A stretch of 64,000 bases of DNA from Selenomonas sp. GACV-9 (GTDB taxonomy: Bacteria; Bacillota; Negativicutes; Selenomonadales; Selenomonadaceae), in the NCBI GenBank assembly GCA_900116485.1, contig FPAX01000003.1, positions 1 to 64,000 of the forward strand. Direction: 5' to 3'. Positions within the stretch are counted from its first letter, which is position 1, and each line of letters begins with the position of its first letter. Positions 1 through 8,763 of the stretch are shown here, piece after piece. The notes under the pieces are model-generated. The model searched no databases. It had not been told where the DNA came from and saw nothing but the letters and a program-made list of their open reading frames with translations. The position numbers were made by a program, and so were the translations under genes.

Positions 1-148
1 TGCCCGGCGCATGTACCTAGGTACGTACAACCTACCAGCGCGGGTCATTTAGCGGAGCGGAGAAAAAGTGCACCCACCCTCACCCCAGCTGAGCTGTATC
101 AAACTTATTGTAATCTCGAACTAACAGACAAACTGTAATTTACATAGC

Positions 149-183
149 AAAACGCCTGTCGATATTTTCGTCAACAGGCGTTT
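149..183 (-). terminator. Intrinsic terminator after prfC
   Basis: A perfect inverted repeat (AAACGCCTGT pairing with ACAGGCGTTT around a 14-nt loop) lies just beyond the prfC stop codon. The T-tract after the stem is short, so its strength is uncertain. Confidence 0.7.
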
Positions 184-191
184 GTATTTCT

Positions 192-1817
192 TTATGCTTC
201 TTTCTTGTCAAAGGGGACGTGGTTGAGCACGAGATCCGGATTGTTGTCGGTAATCCAGCCAATGGCCCACTCGTTGCTAAGAAGCAGTACCGGATTCTGG
301 TTGCGATCATAGACAAACATACCACGGTCAGCGCCCTTGAGCGCTGCCGGCGTCACTTCGCGGCCATCCTCGAAGGCCATCCAACGGGCAACTTCGAAGG
401 GCTGCATGTTCATCTCGATGTCAACGTTGTACTCGTTCTTGAGACGGTACTCCAGCACCTCGAACTGCAGCGTGCCGACGGTGCCGACGATATAGGACTC
501 GGTACCGGCGCCAGCCTGCTGGAAGAGCTGGATTGCGCCCTCCTGGGTCAGCTGCTCAATGCCCTTGACGAACTGCTTGCGCTTCATGGTATCCTTCGCC
601 TGGACGCGGGCGAATTTTTCTGGCGGGAATACCGGGAAGTCCGCATATTTGAACTTATGGCTGGCATCACAGACCGTGTCGCCGATGCCAAAGACCCCCG
701 GGTCGAAGAGACCGATGATATCGCCCGGGTATGCCGTATCCACAATCTGGCGGTCCTGAGCCAGGAACTGCTGAGGCTGAGCCAGCTTCAGCATCTTGCC
801 CGTACGCTCATGCCAGACTTCCATATTGCGCTCGAATTTGCCCGAGCAAATACGGATGAAGGCCAGACGGTCGCGATGGGCCGGGTTCATGTTGGCCTGG
901 ATCTTAAAGACAAAACCCGAGAACTTCTCATCGCTGGCCGGAATCATACCCTCTGAAGACTTGCGGGGCTGCGGGATTGGCGCCATGCGGATATAGCCCT
1001 CAAGGAAGTCCTGCACACCGAAGTTCGTCATGGCCGAACCAAAGAACATCGGCGTGAGTTCACCAGCATTGACAAGTTCCATATCGAATTCTTCGCCAGC
1101 CTCATTGAGTAGCTCCAGATCTTCCTGCAGAGCTTCCCAGACGTCTTCGCCCACACGCTCGATAACTGCCGGGTCATCGGGCTCGTAGACGTCGGCAATG
1201 CGCGCCTCCTGACCATGGGTCGTATCCTCAGCGAAGAGCAGTACCTTGTCGTTGCGGCGGTCATAGACGCCCATGTACTGCCCGTCCTGGCCGATTGGCC
1301 AGTTCATCGGATAAGAGCGGATGCCCAGCACGTTTTCAATTTCGTCCATGAGGTCGATTGGCGCCTTGCCATAGTGGTCGAGCTTGTTGACGAAGGTAAA
1401 AATCGGAATGTTGCGCTGTTTGCAGACCTTGAACAGTTTCTTCGTCTGCGCCTCGACGCCCTTGGCGACGTCGATGACCATGACAGCACTGTCAACGGCC
1501 ATCAGCGTGCGGTAAGTGTCCTCGGAGAAGTCCTGATGGCCCGGCGTATCGAGGATGTTGATGCGGCAGCCGTCGTAGTCGAACTGCAGCACCGACGAAG
1601 TGACCGAGATACCACGCTGCTTCTCGATTTCCATCCAGTCGGATACCGCATGGCGCTGGGTCTTGCGGCTCTTGATGGAACCAGCCAGATGGATGGCACC
1701 ACCGTAGAGCAGGAGTTTCTCCGTAAGCGTCGTCTTACCAGCATCCGGGTGGGAGATGATGGCAAAGGTGCGGCGCTTTTCTATTTCTTTATTGAGTTCT
1801 TCACTTAATGCTGACAA
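192..1817 (-). CDS. prfC: Peptide chain release factor 3
   Basis: This is a translational GTPase that recycles RF1 and RF2 from the ribosome after termination; it acts in the cytoplasm. The product is 541 residues, the usual RF3 length. The G1 loop HPDAGKTT is at residues 23-30, DTPGH (G3) near 90 and NKLD (G4) near 145, followed by domain II and the RF3 C-terminal domain. I chose a TTG start at 1817 because GGGAGG sits 7 nt upstream of it; the in-frame ATGs further up fall before or on that ribosome binding site. The gene is monocistronic, with a terminator downstream, and is divergent from the molybdopterin enzyme. Identity is near certain; the start is probable. Confidence 0.95.
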   Translation of the reverse strand: MSALSEELNKEIEKRRTFAIISHPDAGKTTLTEKLLLYGGAIHLAGSIKSRKTQRHAVSDWMEIEKQRGISVTSSVLQFDYDGCRINILDTPGHQDFSEDTYRTLMAVDSAVMVIDVAKGVEAQTKKLFKVCKQRNIPIFTFVNKLDHYGKAPIDLMDEIENVLGIRSYPMNWPIGQDGQYMGVYDRRNDKVLLFAEDTTHGQEARIADVYEPDDPAVIERVGEDVWEALQEDLELLNEAGEEFDMELVNAGELTPMFFGSAMTNFGVQDFLEGYIRMAPIPQPRKSSEGMIPASDEKFSGFVFKIQANMNPAHRDRLAFIRICSGKFERNMEVWHERTGKMLKLAQPQQFLAQDRQIVDTAYPGDIIGLFDPGVFGIGDTVCDASHKFKYADFPVFPPEKFARVQAKDTMKRKQFVKGIEQLTQEGAIQLFQQAGAGTESYIVGTVGTLQFEVLEYRLKNEYNVDIEMNMQPFEVARWMAFEDGREVTPAALKGADRGMFVYDRNQNPVLLLSNEWAIGWITDNNPDLVLNHVPFDKKEA

Positions 1818-1855
1818 AGTAAATCCTCCCATATGCAAATAACACTAATCTACAT

Positions 1856-1906
1856 ATTATCATAAGGACTATTATCATCGCAATAATTAATTTCTTGTCG
1901 TATAAT
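1856..1906. promoter_or_regulatory. Divergent promoter region, prfC / molybdopterin gene
   Basis: On the minus strand TTGCGA (1878-1883) and GATAAT (1856-1861) are 16 nt apart, pointing at prfC. On the plus strand TATAAT at 1901-1906 points at the oxidoreductase but has no good -35 box. Read by eye only. Confidence 0.45.
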
Positions 1907-1937
1907 AGAGAATAATGAACACAATGGAGGTGTCCAC

Positions 1938-3944
1938 ATGGAAATCAAGAAATCCGCCTGCCCCTACGACTGCCCCGACTGCTGCGGGCTGCTTGTCTAT
2001 ACCGAGGGCGATGAAGTTATCAAAGTAAAGGGCGACCCGAGCCACAGCTATACCCGCGGCACGCTCTGCCCCAAGATGGCGCGCTACGAGCGCACGGTGC
2101 ACTCGCCGGCACGCCTTACGACGCCCCTCAAACGCGTCGGCCCCAAGGGCAGCGGGGAATTTGCGCCGATTAGCTGGGACACCGCCATTGCGGCCATCGC
2201 CAGCCAATGGAAAACCATCATTGATACGTACGGTGCCGAGGCCATCCTGCCCTACTCCTATGCTGGCACCATGGGCACCATCCAGTACAGTGCCGGCCAC
2301 AGCTTCTTCTATCAGCTGGGCGCCACGAGCCTTGACCGCACCATCTGCGCGCCGGCAAAATCGCGCGGCTATCGCGACGTCATGGGCGGCACGCTGCCCA
2401 CGGCACCCCAGGAGGCCGGCTGCAGTGACTTCATCATTCTCTGGAGTATCAGCATGCTGGCCACCGACATCCACTTCCGTCACGACGTGGAGCTTGCCCG
2501 CCAGAACGGCGCCAAAATCTGGTGCATCGACACCTATGAGACGCCGACGGCCCGCTATGCCGACCACTTCACCTGCGTGAAGCCCGGCACCGACGGTGCC
2601 CTGGCCCTGGGCCTTATGCATGTGCTTAGCCGCGACGGGCTTGTCGACGAGAAATTCATCCAGCAATATGTCACGGGCTGGGAGGAACTTCGCGACAACG
2701 TCCTTCCCCGCTATTCACCAGCTGACGTAGCAGCCATCACCGAGGTTCCTGCCGCAGCCATTGAGGAGCTTGCCAAGGCCTTCGGCCGCGCCCGGGCCCC
2801 CTTCATCCGCCTCGGCAGTGGCCAATCCCGCTACGGCAACGGCGCGATGACCTCCCGTCTCATCACCTGCCTGCCCGCCATCGTCGGCGCCTATGCCCAT
2901 ACTGGCGGCGGCCTTTTGACCTCAGCCTCGGGCAGTCATGCCTTTGACAAGAGCATCATCCGCCGCCCCGAAAAGGAAAAGGGTGGCGTCCGACATATCA
3001 ATATGATAAAACTCGGCCAGGCACTTACCGACAAAAAACTCGCGCCCCCCATCAAGAGCCTTTACGTCTATTCCTCCAATCCTGCCTGCACGGCTCCCGA
3101 GCAGGCACTTGTCCAGCAGGGCCTGCTGCGCGAAGACCTCTTCACCGTTGTCCACGAGCGCTTTATGACCGATACGGCCCGCTACGCTGACATCATCCTG
3201 CCTGCAACGACTTCCCTGGAACACGACGACATCTACTATTCTTACGGCCACTATACCGTCCAGCGCGGCGATGCCGCCATCCCGCCGGTCGGCCAAAGCA
3301 AATCCAACTGGCAGGTCTTCGCGCTGCTGGCCAAGGCCATGGGCATCGACGATACCTTCTTCCAGCAGACGGAAGCGGAACTGATCGAAAAATTCATCGC
3401 CAGCACCGACACCGCCTGGCCACTGCCTGTCGACAAAGCAAAACTAGCAAACGGCGAGCCAGTCGACCTGCCTCTGCCCGAAAATTACAAACTCGATTTT
3501 AAAACACCCTCGGGAAAAATCGAAATCAAAAATCCCGCCATCGAACCAGCCATGCCCGACTACCGTCCGCCCCATTACGCCAAGGATGACGAGTCCTTCC
3601 TGCTGATCAACGCCCCGGACCCGCGTATCCTCGACAGCTCCTTCAACGAGCGGCCCGAGCTTACGCGTGGCCATGTCATGGAGCTTTTGATGCATCCTGA
3701 TGATGCCCAGCACCTGGGCCTTTGCGAAGGCGATACCGTGCAGGCCAGCAATGCCCAGGGAAGTGCGCAGTTTACGCTGACCCTGACGACACGCACCGCC
3801 CCGGGCCGCGTCGTCAGCGAGGGCGTCTGGTGGAACACGCTGACAAAGACTGGCAACACCAACCAGCTGACCCATGCCCGCACCACCGACAAAGACGACG
3901 GCAGCACCTTCTACGATGTCAAAGTCAACATCAGCAAGATCTGA
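1938..3944 (+). CDS. Molybdopterin-dependent oxidoreductase (Fe4S4/bis-MGD)
   Basis: A 668-residue catalytic subunit of the DMSO-reductase superfamily. It opens with an Fe-S cluster motif (C8, C12, C15/C16 and C44), continues through the molybdopterin core, and ends in a molydop-binding domain (about 550-668). Cys137, in TICAPA, sits where the family places its Mo/W ligand. There is no Tat or Sec signal peptide, so it is probably cytoplasmic. No Fe-S electron-transfer or membrane-anchor subunit is adjacent, so the partner and substrate are unknown. GGAGG lies 7 nt before the ATG. The TGA stop codon is part of a TGACCGGTCA palindrome that begins a cluster of the dispersed repeat. I do not assign a substrate. 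Confidence 0.88.
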   Translation: MEIKKSACPYDCPDCCGLLVYTEGDEVIKVKGDPSHSYTRGTLCPKMARYERTVHSPARLTTPLKRVGPKGSGEFAPISWDTAIAAIASQWKTIIDTYGAEAILPYSYAGTMGTIQYSAGHSFFYQLGATSLDRTICAPAKSRGYRDVMGGTLPTAPQEAGCSDFIILWSISMLATDIHFRHDVELARQNGAKIWCIDTYETPTARYADHFTCVKPGTDGALALGLMHVLSRDGLVDEKFIQQYVTGWEELRDNVLPRYSPADVAAITEVPAAAIEELAKAFGRARAPFIRLGSGQSRYGNGAMTSRLITCLPAIVGAYAHTGGGLLTSASGSHAFDKSIIRRPEKEKGGVRHINMIKLGQALTDKKLAPPIKSLYVYSSNPACTAPEQALVQQGLLREDLFTVVHERFMTDTARYADIILPATTSLEHDDIYYSYGHYTVQRGDAAIPPVGQSKSNWQVFALLAKAMGIDDTFFQQTEAELIEKFIASTDTAWPLPVDKAKLANGEPVDLPLPENYKLDFKTPSGKIEIKNPAIEPAMPDYRPPHYAKDDESFLLINAPDPRILDSSFNERPELTRGHVMELLMHPDDAQHLGLCEGDTVQASNAQGSAQFTLTLTTRTAPGRVVSEGVWWNTLTKTGNTNQLTHARTTDKDDGSTFYDVKVNISKI

Positions 3945-4011
3945 CCGGTCAAATTTTGACAAGTCAATGCTGACAAGTCAAAAAACGGCAGCCGCAATCC
4001 TGACATGTCAA
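3941..4011. repeat. Cluster of four TGACNNGTCA palindromes
   Basis: Cores lie at 3942-3951, 3957-3966, 3971-3980 and 4001-4010. The first three are spaced 14-15 bp. The first contains the oxidoreductase stop codon; the fourth is at the tip of the following terminator hairpin. It belongs to the window-wide repeat family described in the findings. Confidence 0.9.
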
Positions 4012-4030
4012 GATTGCAGCTGCCGTTTTT
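3981..4030. terminator. Bidirectional terminator between oxidoreductase and xth
   Basis: AAAAACGGCAGC pairs with GCTGCCGTTTTT; runs of A and T on both flanks make it usable for both convergent genes. A TGACATGTCA palindrome forms the loop region. Confidence 0.85.
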
Positions 4031-4036
4031 ACGTGC

Positions 4037-4789
4037 TTATTTCAGTTCCAAGCCCACCGGGCAATGGTCACTGCCAAATATTTCGTTGTGGATGGTCGCA
4101 TCGGCGATGCGGTCTTGGAGCCGCTTCGACGTCACAAAGTAATCGATGCGCCAGCCCGCATTCGTATCACGGGCCTTGCGCAGGTACGACCACCAAGTGT
4201 AGATGCCCGCGCGCTCCGGATACAGCGTGCGGAAGGTATCGATGAAGCCCGCCTCCAGAAGCTCCGTGAACTTGCCCCGTTCCTCATCGGTGAAGCCTGC
4301 ATTATGATGGTTCGTCTTCGGATTCTTGAGATCGATCTCCGTGTGGGCCACGTTGAGATCGCCGCAGACGATAACCGGCTTCTTGCTGTCAAGCTCAAGC
4401 AGATAGGCACGGAAAGCATCCTCCCACTCCATGCGGTAGGCCAGACGCTCCAGCTCGCGCTTGGAGTTCGGCGTGTAGACCGTCACGAAGTAGAATTCTG
4501 GGAACTCCAGCGTGATCACACGGCCCTCGTGGTCGTGCTCCTCGATGCCGAGCCCGTAGCTTACCGAAAGGGGCTCGATGCGCGTGAAGACCGCCGTCCC
4601 CGAATAGCCCTTCTTCTCGGCGCTGTTCCAGTACTGCTTATAGCCCGGCAGGTCGAGGATGGCCTGATCCGGCTGCATCTTCGTCTCCTGCAAGCAGAAG
4701 ACGTCCGCCCCCAGCTGGCAGAAAGATTCCATAAAGCCTTTTTTGAGGCAGGCCCGCAGGCCATTGACATTCCAAGAGATAAATTTCAT
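4037..4789 (-). CDS. xth: Exodeoxyribonuclease III
   Basis: A 250-residue AP endonuclease / 3'-5' exonuclease of the EEP fold, acting in base-excision repair. The metal-binding Glu is in LQETK (E35), the catalytic GDLN motif lies mid-protein, and the terminal GSDHCPVGL carries the catalytic His. The start is the ATG at 4789 because GAGGT is 8 nt upstream; an in-frame TTG at 4795 is less well placed. It lies just downstream of lepB on the same strand, separated by 18 nt, and may be cotranscribed with it. Confidence 0.94.
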   Translation of the reverse strand: MKFISWNVNGLRACLKKGFMESFCQLGADVFCLQETKMQPDQAILDLPGYKQYWNSAEKKGYSGTAVFTRIEPLSVSYGLGIEEHDHEGRVITLEFPEFYFVTVYTPNSKRELERLAYRMEWEDAFRAYLLELDSKKPVIVCGDLNVAHTEIDLKNPKTNHHNAGFTDEERGKFTELLEAGFIDTFRTLYPERAGIYTWWSYLRKARDTNAGWRIDYFVTSKRLQDRIADATIHNEIFGSDHCPVGLELK

Positions 4790-4807
4790 CGGCAATACCT
4801 CATGCTA

Positions 4808-5329
4808 TCACGGCAGCGTCTTGAACGCATCAAAGGGCCAGAACACCAGCATCGCCTTGCCCTTGATGAGATTGAGCGGCACAAAGCCGACATCGGCGAA
4901 GCGACTGTCCTCCGAGTTGTTGCGGTTGTCACCCATGACGAAGATCGTCCCCTTCGGCACCGTGGACTTCGGATATTCGCTCTTCGTCTTCTCGAGGATA
5001 TAGTCCTCGTTCAAGAGCTGGTCATTGACGAATACGCGGCCATCCTTGATTTCGACCGTATCGCCAGCCGTCGCGATGACGCGTTTGATGAAATCGCGTT
5101 TCGGATCACGCGGATACTGGAAGACGAGGATTTCCCCCTTCTGCGGCTCGCGGAACTGGTAGATGAACTTGTTGACCACCAGGCGCTCCTGGGACTGCAG
5201 CGTTGGCCGCATCGACGGCCCATCAACGATGTACAGCTCTACGACGAACTGACGGATGATGAATGCCAGCACAACAGCGACGACAATCGAGATAATCCAA
5301 TCCTTGGCTTCTTCTCCTAAAGAACTCAT
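4808..5329 (-). CDS. lepB: Signal peptidase I
   Basis: A 173-residue membrane serine protease that removes signal peptides from secreted proteins. A single N-terminal transmembrane segment (about 11-32) is followed by the catalytic Ser39 in GPSMRPTL and general-base Lys82 in FIKRVIA; box E (GDNRNNSEDSR) is near residue 135. Size and layout match the short Firmicute-type enzyme. AGGAGG precedes the ATG at good spacing. It lies between rplS and xth on the minus strand; the rplS terminator separates it from rplS. Confidence 0.95.
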   Translation of the reverse strand: MSSLGEEAKDWIISIVVAVVLAFIIRQFVVELYIVDGPSMRPTLQSQERLVVNKFIYQFREPQKGEILVFQYPRDPKRDFIKRVIATAGDTVEIKDGRVFVNDQLLNEDYILEKTKSEYPKSTVPKGTIFVMGDNRNNSEDSRFADVGFVPLNLIKGKAMLVFWPFDAFKTLP

Positions 5330-5371
5330 TACAGTATCCTCCTCCTAATCGACTTTTAATCTACAAACAAA

Positions 5372-5397
5372 TAGGGACTGCCCAAAAGCAGTCCCTA
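5372..5397 (-). terminator. Terminator after rplS
   Basis: TAGGGACTGC pairs with GCAGTCCCTA around a 6-nt loop, followed on the minus strand by TTTGTTT. Confidence 0.85.
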
Positions 5398-5409
5398 CCG
5401 TTACGCCAA

Positions 5410-5751
5410 TTAGCGTTTCTCTTTGATACGAGCAGCTTTACCCGTAAGGTTGCGCAGATAATAGAGTTTTGCACGACGAACGATACCCTTGCGGACAACG
5501 TCGATCTTCTCAATGCGCGGGGAATGAACCGGGAACATACGCTCAACGCCTACGCCGTAAGAAATACGACGAACCGTGAACGTCTCACGGACACCCGTAC
5601 CCTGACGAGCGATGACAACGCCCTCGAACATCTGGATACGCTCGCGGGAACCCTCGACGATTTTCGCATGAACGCGAACCGTGTCACCAGGGCCGAAAGC
5701 CGGGATGTCAGAGCGGAGCTGTTCTTTTTCCAAAGTTTCGATGATGTTCAT
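5410..5751 (-). CDS. rplS: 50S ribosomal protein L19
   Basis: A 113-residue large-subunit ribosomal protein at the 30S-50S interface. It begins [13 protein letters not shown], has the conserved [13 protein letters not shown] segment and ends with [19 protein letters not shown], as in L19 throughout bacteria. A GGAGG site precedes the ATG. It has its own leader and terminator, so it appears monocistronic. Confidence 0.97.
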   Translation of the reverse strand: MNIIETLEKEQLRSDIPAFGPGDTVRVHAKIVEGSRERIQMFEGVVIARQGTGVRETFTVRRISYGVGVERMFPVHSPRIEKIDVVRKGIVRRAKLYYLRNLTGKAARIKEKR

Positions 5752-5850
5752 TTGTATATTTCCTCCTTATTTCAGACGTTCGTGGCAAGCATCTCATGGG
5801 TGACAAGTCACCGGCTCACTCAGAGGACCGCCCACATATACTCTGATAGT
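5752..5850 (-). promoter_or_regulatory. Probable L19 leader RNA
   Basis: About 100 nt of untranslated leader precede rplS, with a strong hairpin (GGTGACTTGTCACC, around 5799-5812). Firmicutes commonly carry an autoregulatory L19 leader here; assignment to that family is by position, not by alignment. The hairpin also contains a TGACAAGTCA core (5801-5810) identical to the dispersed palindrome. Confidence 0.4.
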
Positions 5851-5905
5851 TTATCATAAAAGGAAGAGCGTTTCAACACCCCGAAAAATTAATTTTCACT
5901 GAAAA

Positions 5906-6994
5906 TCAGCGGGAAATACGCGCCGCCATCGCCCGCTTGACGACCTCCTCGGGCACGTCATTGCGGGATACCACCGTGCCGATTCCCGTCATGAGCACCC
6001 AGTTGACCTTGCCGCCCACGGTCTTCTTGTCGTGGAAGATATCTTCATACATCGCCTCCACGGTGCAGCCCTCGGCCTGCACCGGCAGATGCAGTGCCGC
6101 AATGAGCCTGTTCACACGCGCTGCAGTATCCGCAGGCAGCAGCCCCAGCTGTACGCTGATATCGGCGGCGCCAGCCATGCCGATGGCGACGGCCTCGCCA
6201 TGGTTGTAGCGCACATAGCCGGTCTCCTTCTCGATGGCATGGGCCATCGTATGGCCAAAGTTCAGGATACGCCGCAGCCCTGCCTCCTGTTCATCCTGGC
6301 TCACGACAGCTGCCTTGATTTCGCACGAACGCGCAATCATATGCGTTGCCGCCTCAGGCTCCAAGCTCAGCACTGCCTGCTGGTTCTGCTCAAGGAACGC
6401 AAAGAACTCCGCATCATAGATGATGCCGTATTTGATGATCTCCCCCAGCCCCGTATAGATTTCGCGCTTGGGCAGCGTCTTCATCAGCGCCAGATCCATG
6501 AAGACGGCCTTGGGCTGATAGAAGGCCCCGATGAGATTCTTGCCCAAGGCATGGTTGACAGCCACCTTGCCGCCCACGCTTGAGTCGACCTGCGCCAACA
6601 GGCTCGTCGGCAGCTGCACGAAGGGCACGCCCCGCATATAGGTCGCCGCGATGAAGCCAGCCAGATCGCCGACCACACCGCCGCCCAACGCGAAAATCGG
6701 CGACTTGCGGTCAAGACCAAGCTCGATGGCCTTGGTATAGAGCCCCTCGGCCACGGCCAGGCACTTGGAGCTCTCACCAGCGGGAACCTGCGCGATCTCC
6801 ACCTGCAGCCCGGCCGCCTGCAGCAGCTTCTTGACCTTGCTGCCATAGAGCGGGCCGACATTCGTATCCGTCACGAGCAAGGCCTTCGGGGAAAACCCTG
6901 CCCTGCGCACAAAGGCCTGCAATTCCTCTTCTAATCCATAGCCGATATAGATGGAATAACTCTTCTCGCCTAACTCTACCTTGACCTCACGCAT
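5906..6994 (-). CDS. aroB: 3-dehydroquinate synthase
   Basis: Catalyses DAHP to 3-dehydroquinate, step 2 of the shikimate pathway; NAD+ and Zn2+/Co2+ dependent, cytoplasmic. The product is 362 residues. The nucleotide-binding GGGVVGDLAGFIAATYMRG segment is near residue 100, metal ligands are in the central Glu and the FGHTMAHAIE motif near 245, and the active-site Lys is in GKNLIGAF. I chose the ATG at 6994 (GAGGTG 7 nt upstream); it overlaps the aroK stop by 8 nt, indicating translational coupling in an aroC-aroK-aroB operon. Confidence 0.96.
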   Translation of the reverse strand: MREVKVELGEKSYSIYIGYGLEEELQAFVRRAGFSPKALLVTDTNVGPLYGSKVKKLLQAAGLQVEIAQVPAGESSKCLAVAEGLYTKAIELGLDRKSPIFALGGGVVGDLAGFIAATYMRGVPFVQLPTSLLAQVDSSVGGKVAVNHALGKNLIGAFYQPKAVFMDLALMKTLPKREIYTGLGEIIKYGIIYDAEFFAFLEQNQQAVLSLEPEAATHMIARSCEIKAAVVSQDEQEAGLRRILNFGHTMAHAIEKETGYVRYNHGEAVAIGMAGAADISVQLGLLPADTAARVNRLIAALHLPVQAEGCTVEAMYEDIFHDKKTVGGKVNWVLMTGIGTVVSRNDVPEEVVKRAMAARISR

Positions 6995-7517
6995 GCAGTA
7001 CACCTCTTGTTTTCAAAAAACGCACGATATTTTCCACGACCAGCAGGGGCGACAGCTCACTCGTATCGATGGTGTAGTCCGCCTGCTTGTAAAGCTCCCG
7101 GCGCTCAGCCATCAGCTGCTCCACCGCCTTGCGGCGGTCGCCCTGGTCGGCACCGTCCAGAACGGGCCGCGTGCCGCGGCGGTTCGTGCGCGCCAGCACC
7201 GCATCGACACTTGCACTCAGGCAGACAATGACACCGCTCTTCTTGAAATCCGCCACGTTGTCCGGATTCTTGACCGTGCCGCCTCCCGTCGAGATGACCG
7301 CGTTGCGGCGCGCCGCCAGCCGCTTCACCAGCGCCCGTTCCTGCTCCCGGAAATACGCCTCGCCCTTCCGGGCAAACATATCGGGGATGCTCATGCCCGC
7401 CTCTTCCTCGATTTTCTGATCCATATCAATGAAGGCCGCGCCCAGCTTTGCCGCCAGCATCTTGCCGGTGCTCGTCTTGCCCGTGCCCATGAAACCGATG
7501 AGTACGACGTTCCTCAT
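6987..7517 (-). CDS. aroK: Shikimate kinase
   Basis: Phosphorylates shikimate with ATP. The product is 176 residues. The Walker A loop GFMGTGKT is at 8-15, the shikimate-binding Asp is in FIDMDQKIEEEAGM, GGGTV lies near 80, and the LID region (RRGTRPVLDG) follows. The ATG at 7517 begins 2 nt after the aroC stop; a GTG 9 nt upstream is an alternative. It is the middle gene of the aroC-aroK-aroB set. Confidence 0.94.
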   Translation of the reverse strand: MRNVVLIGFMGTGKTSTGKMLAAKLGAAFIDMDQKIEEEAGMSIPDMFARKGEAYFREQERALVKRLAARRNAVISTGGGTVKNPDNVADFKKSGVIVCLSASVDAVLARTNRRGTRPVLDGADQGDRRKAVEQLMAERRELYKQADYTIDTSELSPLLVVENIVRFLKTRGVLHA

Positions 7518-7519
7518 GC

Positions 7520-8680
7520 TCACCAATCCTTCCCGATGCGCTGTTTATAGCTGTCCATTGCCGCCTTGACGTCCACCAGCGCATCAGCACCGAACTTGTC
7601 GCAAATAGCCTCCGCCATGACAAAGGCCGTCATAGCCTCGCCGACTACGGCTGCCGCCGACACGGCGCAGGTATCGCTGCGTTCCTTGCAGGCCAGCACA
7701 GCCTCGCGGCTCTCGATGTCGATGGAATGCAGCGGCGTCATCAGCGTCGGGATTGGCTTCATGGCCGCCTTGACCACGACCTCCTCGCCATTCGTCATGC
7801 CGCCCTCCAGGCCGCCCGCACGGTTCGTCTTGCGGTACACCTCGCCAGTTTCATCGAGGAATACCTCATCATGGATCTGGCTGCCCGGCAGGATGGCGCA
7901 GTCAAAGCCTGCACCGATCTCCACGCCCTTGATGGCCTGGATCGACATCATCGCCGCTGCCAGCTTCGCATCGAGACGGCGGTCCCACTGGATATGGCTG
8001 CCGAGGCCTGCGGGCAGGCCGCGGACCGTCACCTCGAAGATGCCGCCCAGCGTATCGCCAGCCTGCTTGGCCGCATCAATCTTGGCCTTCATCTGCTGCT
8101 CAGCCTCAGCATCATAGCAGTTGAGCTCCGAGCCATTCTCCGTGCCGAGTCTTGACCGGTCAATCTTTGACAAGTCAACAGCCACGCCGCCGATATTCGT
8201 AACCTGCGAGACAATGCTTATGCCCAGCGCCCGCAAGAATTCCTTGCAAACTGCGCCCACAGCCACGCGCATCGTCGTCTCGCGGGCGCTGGACCGCTCA
8301 AGGATATCACGGACGTCCTTGCGGTCATACTTCTTGACGCCAGTCAGATCGGCATGGCCCGGGCGCGCAGCAGTGACCTTCGGGCCAGCCGGCTCCCCGA
8401 ATACCGCCATGCGATCTGTCCAGTTGGCAAAGTCCTTATTGACCACCTGAAGCGTCACCGGGCCGCCCAGCGTCTCGCCGAAGCGCACGCCCGAAACGAT
8501 TTCGACTTTATCCTTCTCGATCTTCATGCGGCCGCCGCGGCCATAGCCCTGCTGACGGCGGGCCAGATCGCGGTTGATGGCCTCAAGGTCAAGCTTCAGC
8601 CCCGCTGGCAGCCCCTCCAGGATTGCCGTCAGACACGGGCCATGGGACTCCCCAGCCGTCATAAAACGTAATATACTCAT
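7520..8680 (-). CDS. aroC: Chorismate synthase
   Basis: Converts EPSP to chorismate using reduced FMN. The product is 386 residues. The N-terminal signature is FMTAGESHGP (His13), followed by the GRGGRMKIEKD FMN/phosphate region and RSSARETTMRVAVGA. The ATG at 8680 has GAGGTG 9 nt upstream. Residues about 168-176 (VDLSKIDRSR) are encoded by two tandem copies of the dispersed palindrome, in a region that varies between AroC proteins. First gene of the aro operon. Confidence 0.96.
   Translation of the reverse strand: MSILRFMTAGESHGPCLTAILEGLPAGLKLDLEAINRDLARRQQGYGRGGRMKIEKDKVEIVSGVRFGETLGGPVTLQVVNKDFANWTDRMAVFGEPAGPKVTAARPGHADLTGVKKYDRKDVRDILERSSARETTMRVAVGAVCKEFLRALGISIVSQVTNIGGVAVDLSKIDRSRLGTENGSELNCYDAEAEQQMKAKIDAAKQAGDTLGGIFEVTVRGLPAGLGSHIQWDRRLDAKLAAAMMSIQAIKGVEIGAGFDCAILPGSQIHDEVFLDETGEVYRKTNRAGGLEGGMTNGEEVVVKAAMKPIPTLMTPLHSIDIESREAVLACKERSDTCAVSAAAVVGEAMTAFVMAEAICDKFGADALVDVKAAMDSYKQRIGKDW
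8152..8178. repeat. Tandem TTGACNNGTCAA pair inside aroC
   Basis: Perfect 12-mers at 8152-8163 and 8167-8178, start-to-start spacing 15 bp. They are read in-frame as DLSKIDRS in AroC. Confidence 0.92.
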
Positions 8681-8763
8681 AACAGGATACACCTCGCAGG
8701 TTTTCAAATTTCTATCATTACTAGTTTAATTTATTGCATGTGATAAATCAAGTCCTCTGAATA

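Noticed and set aside
3941-4030. CRISPR-like array formed by the repeated TGACNNGTCA units
   Set aside because: Units are 10-12 bp with 3-5 bp gaps; there are no unique spacers and no cas genes in the window.
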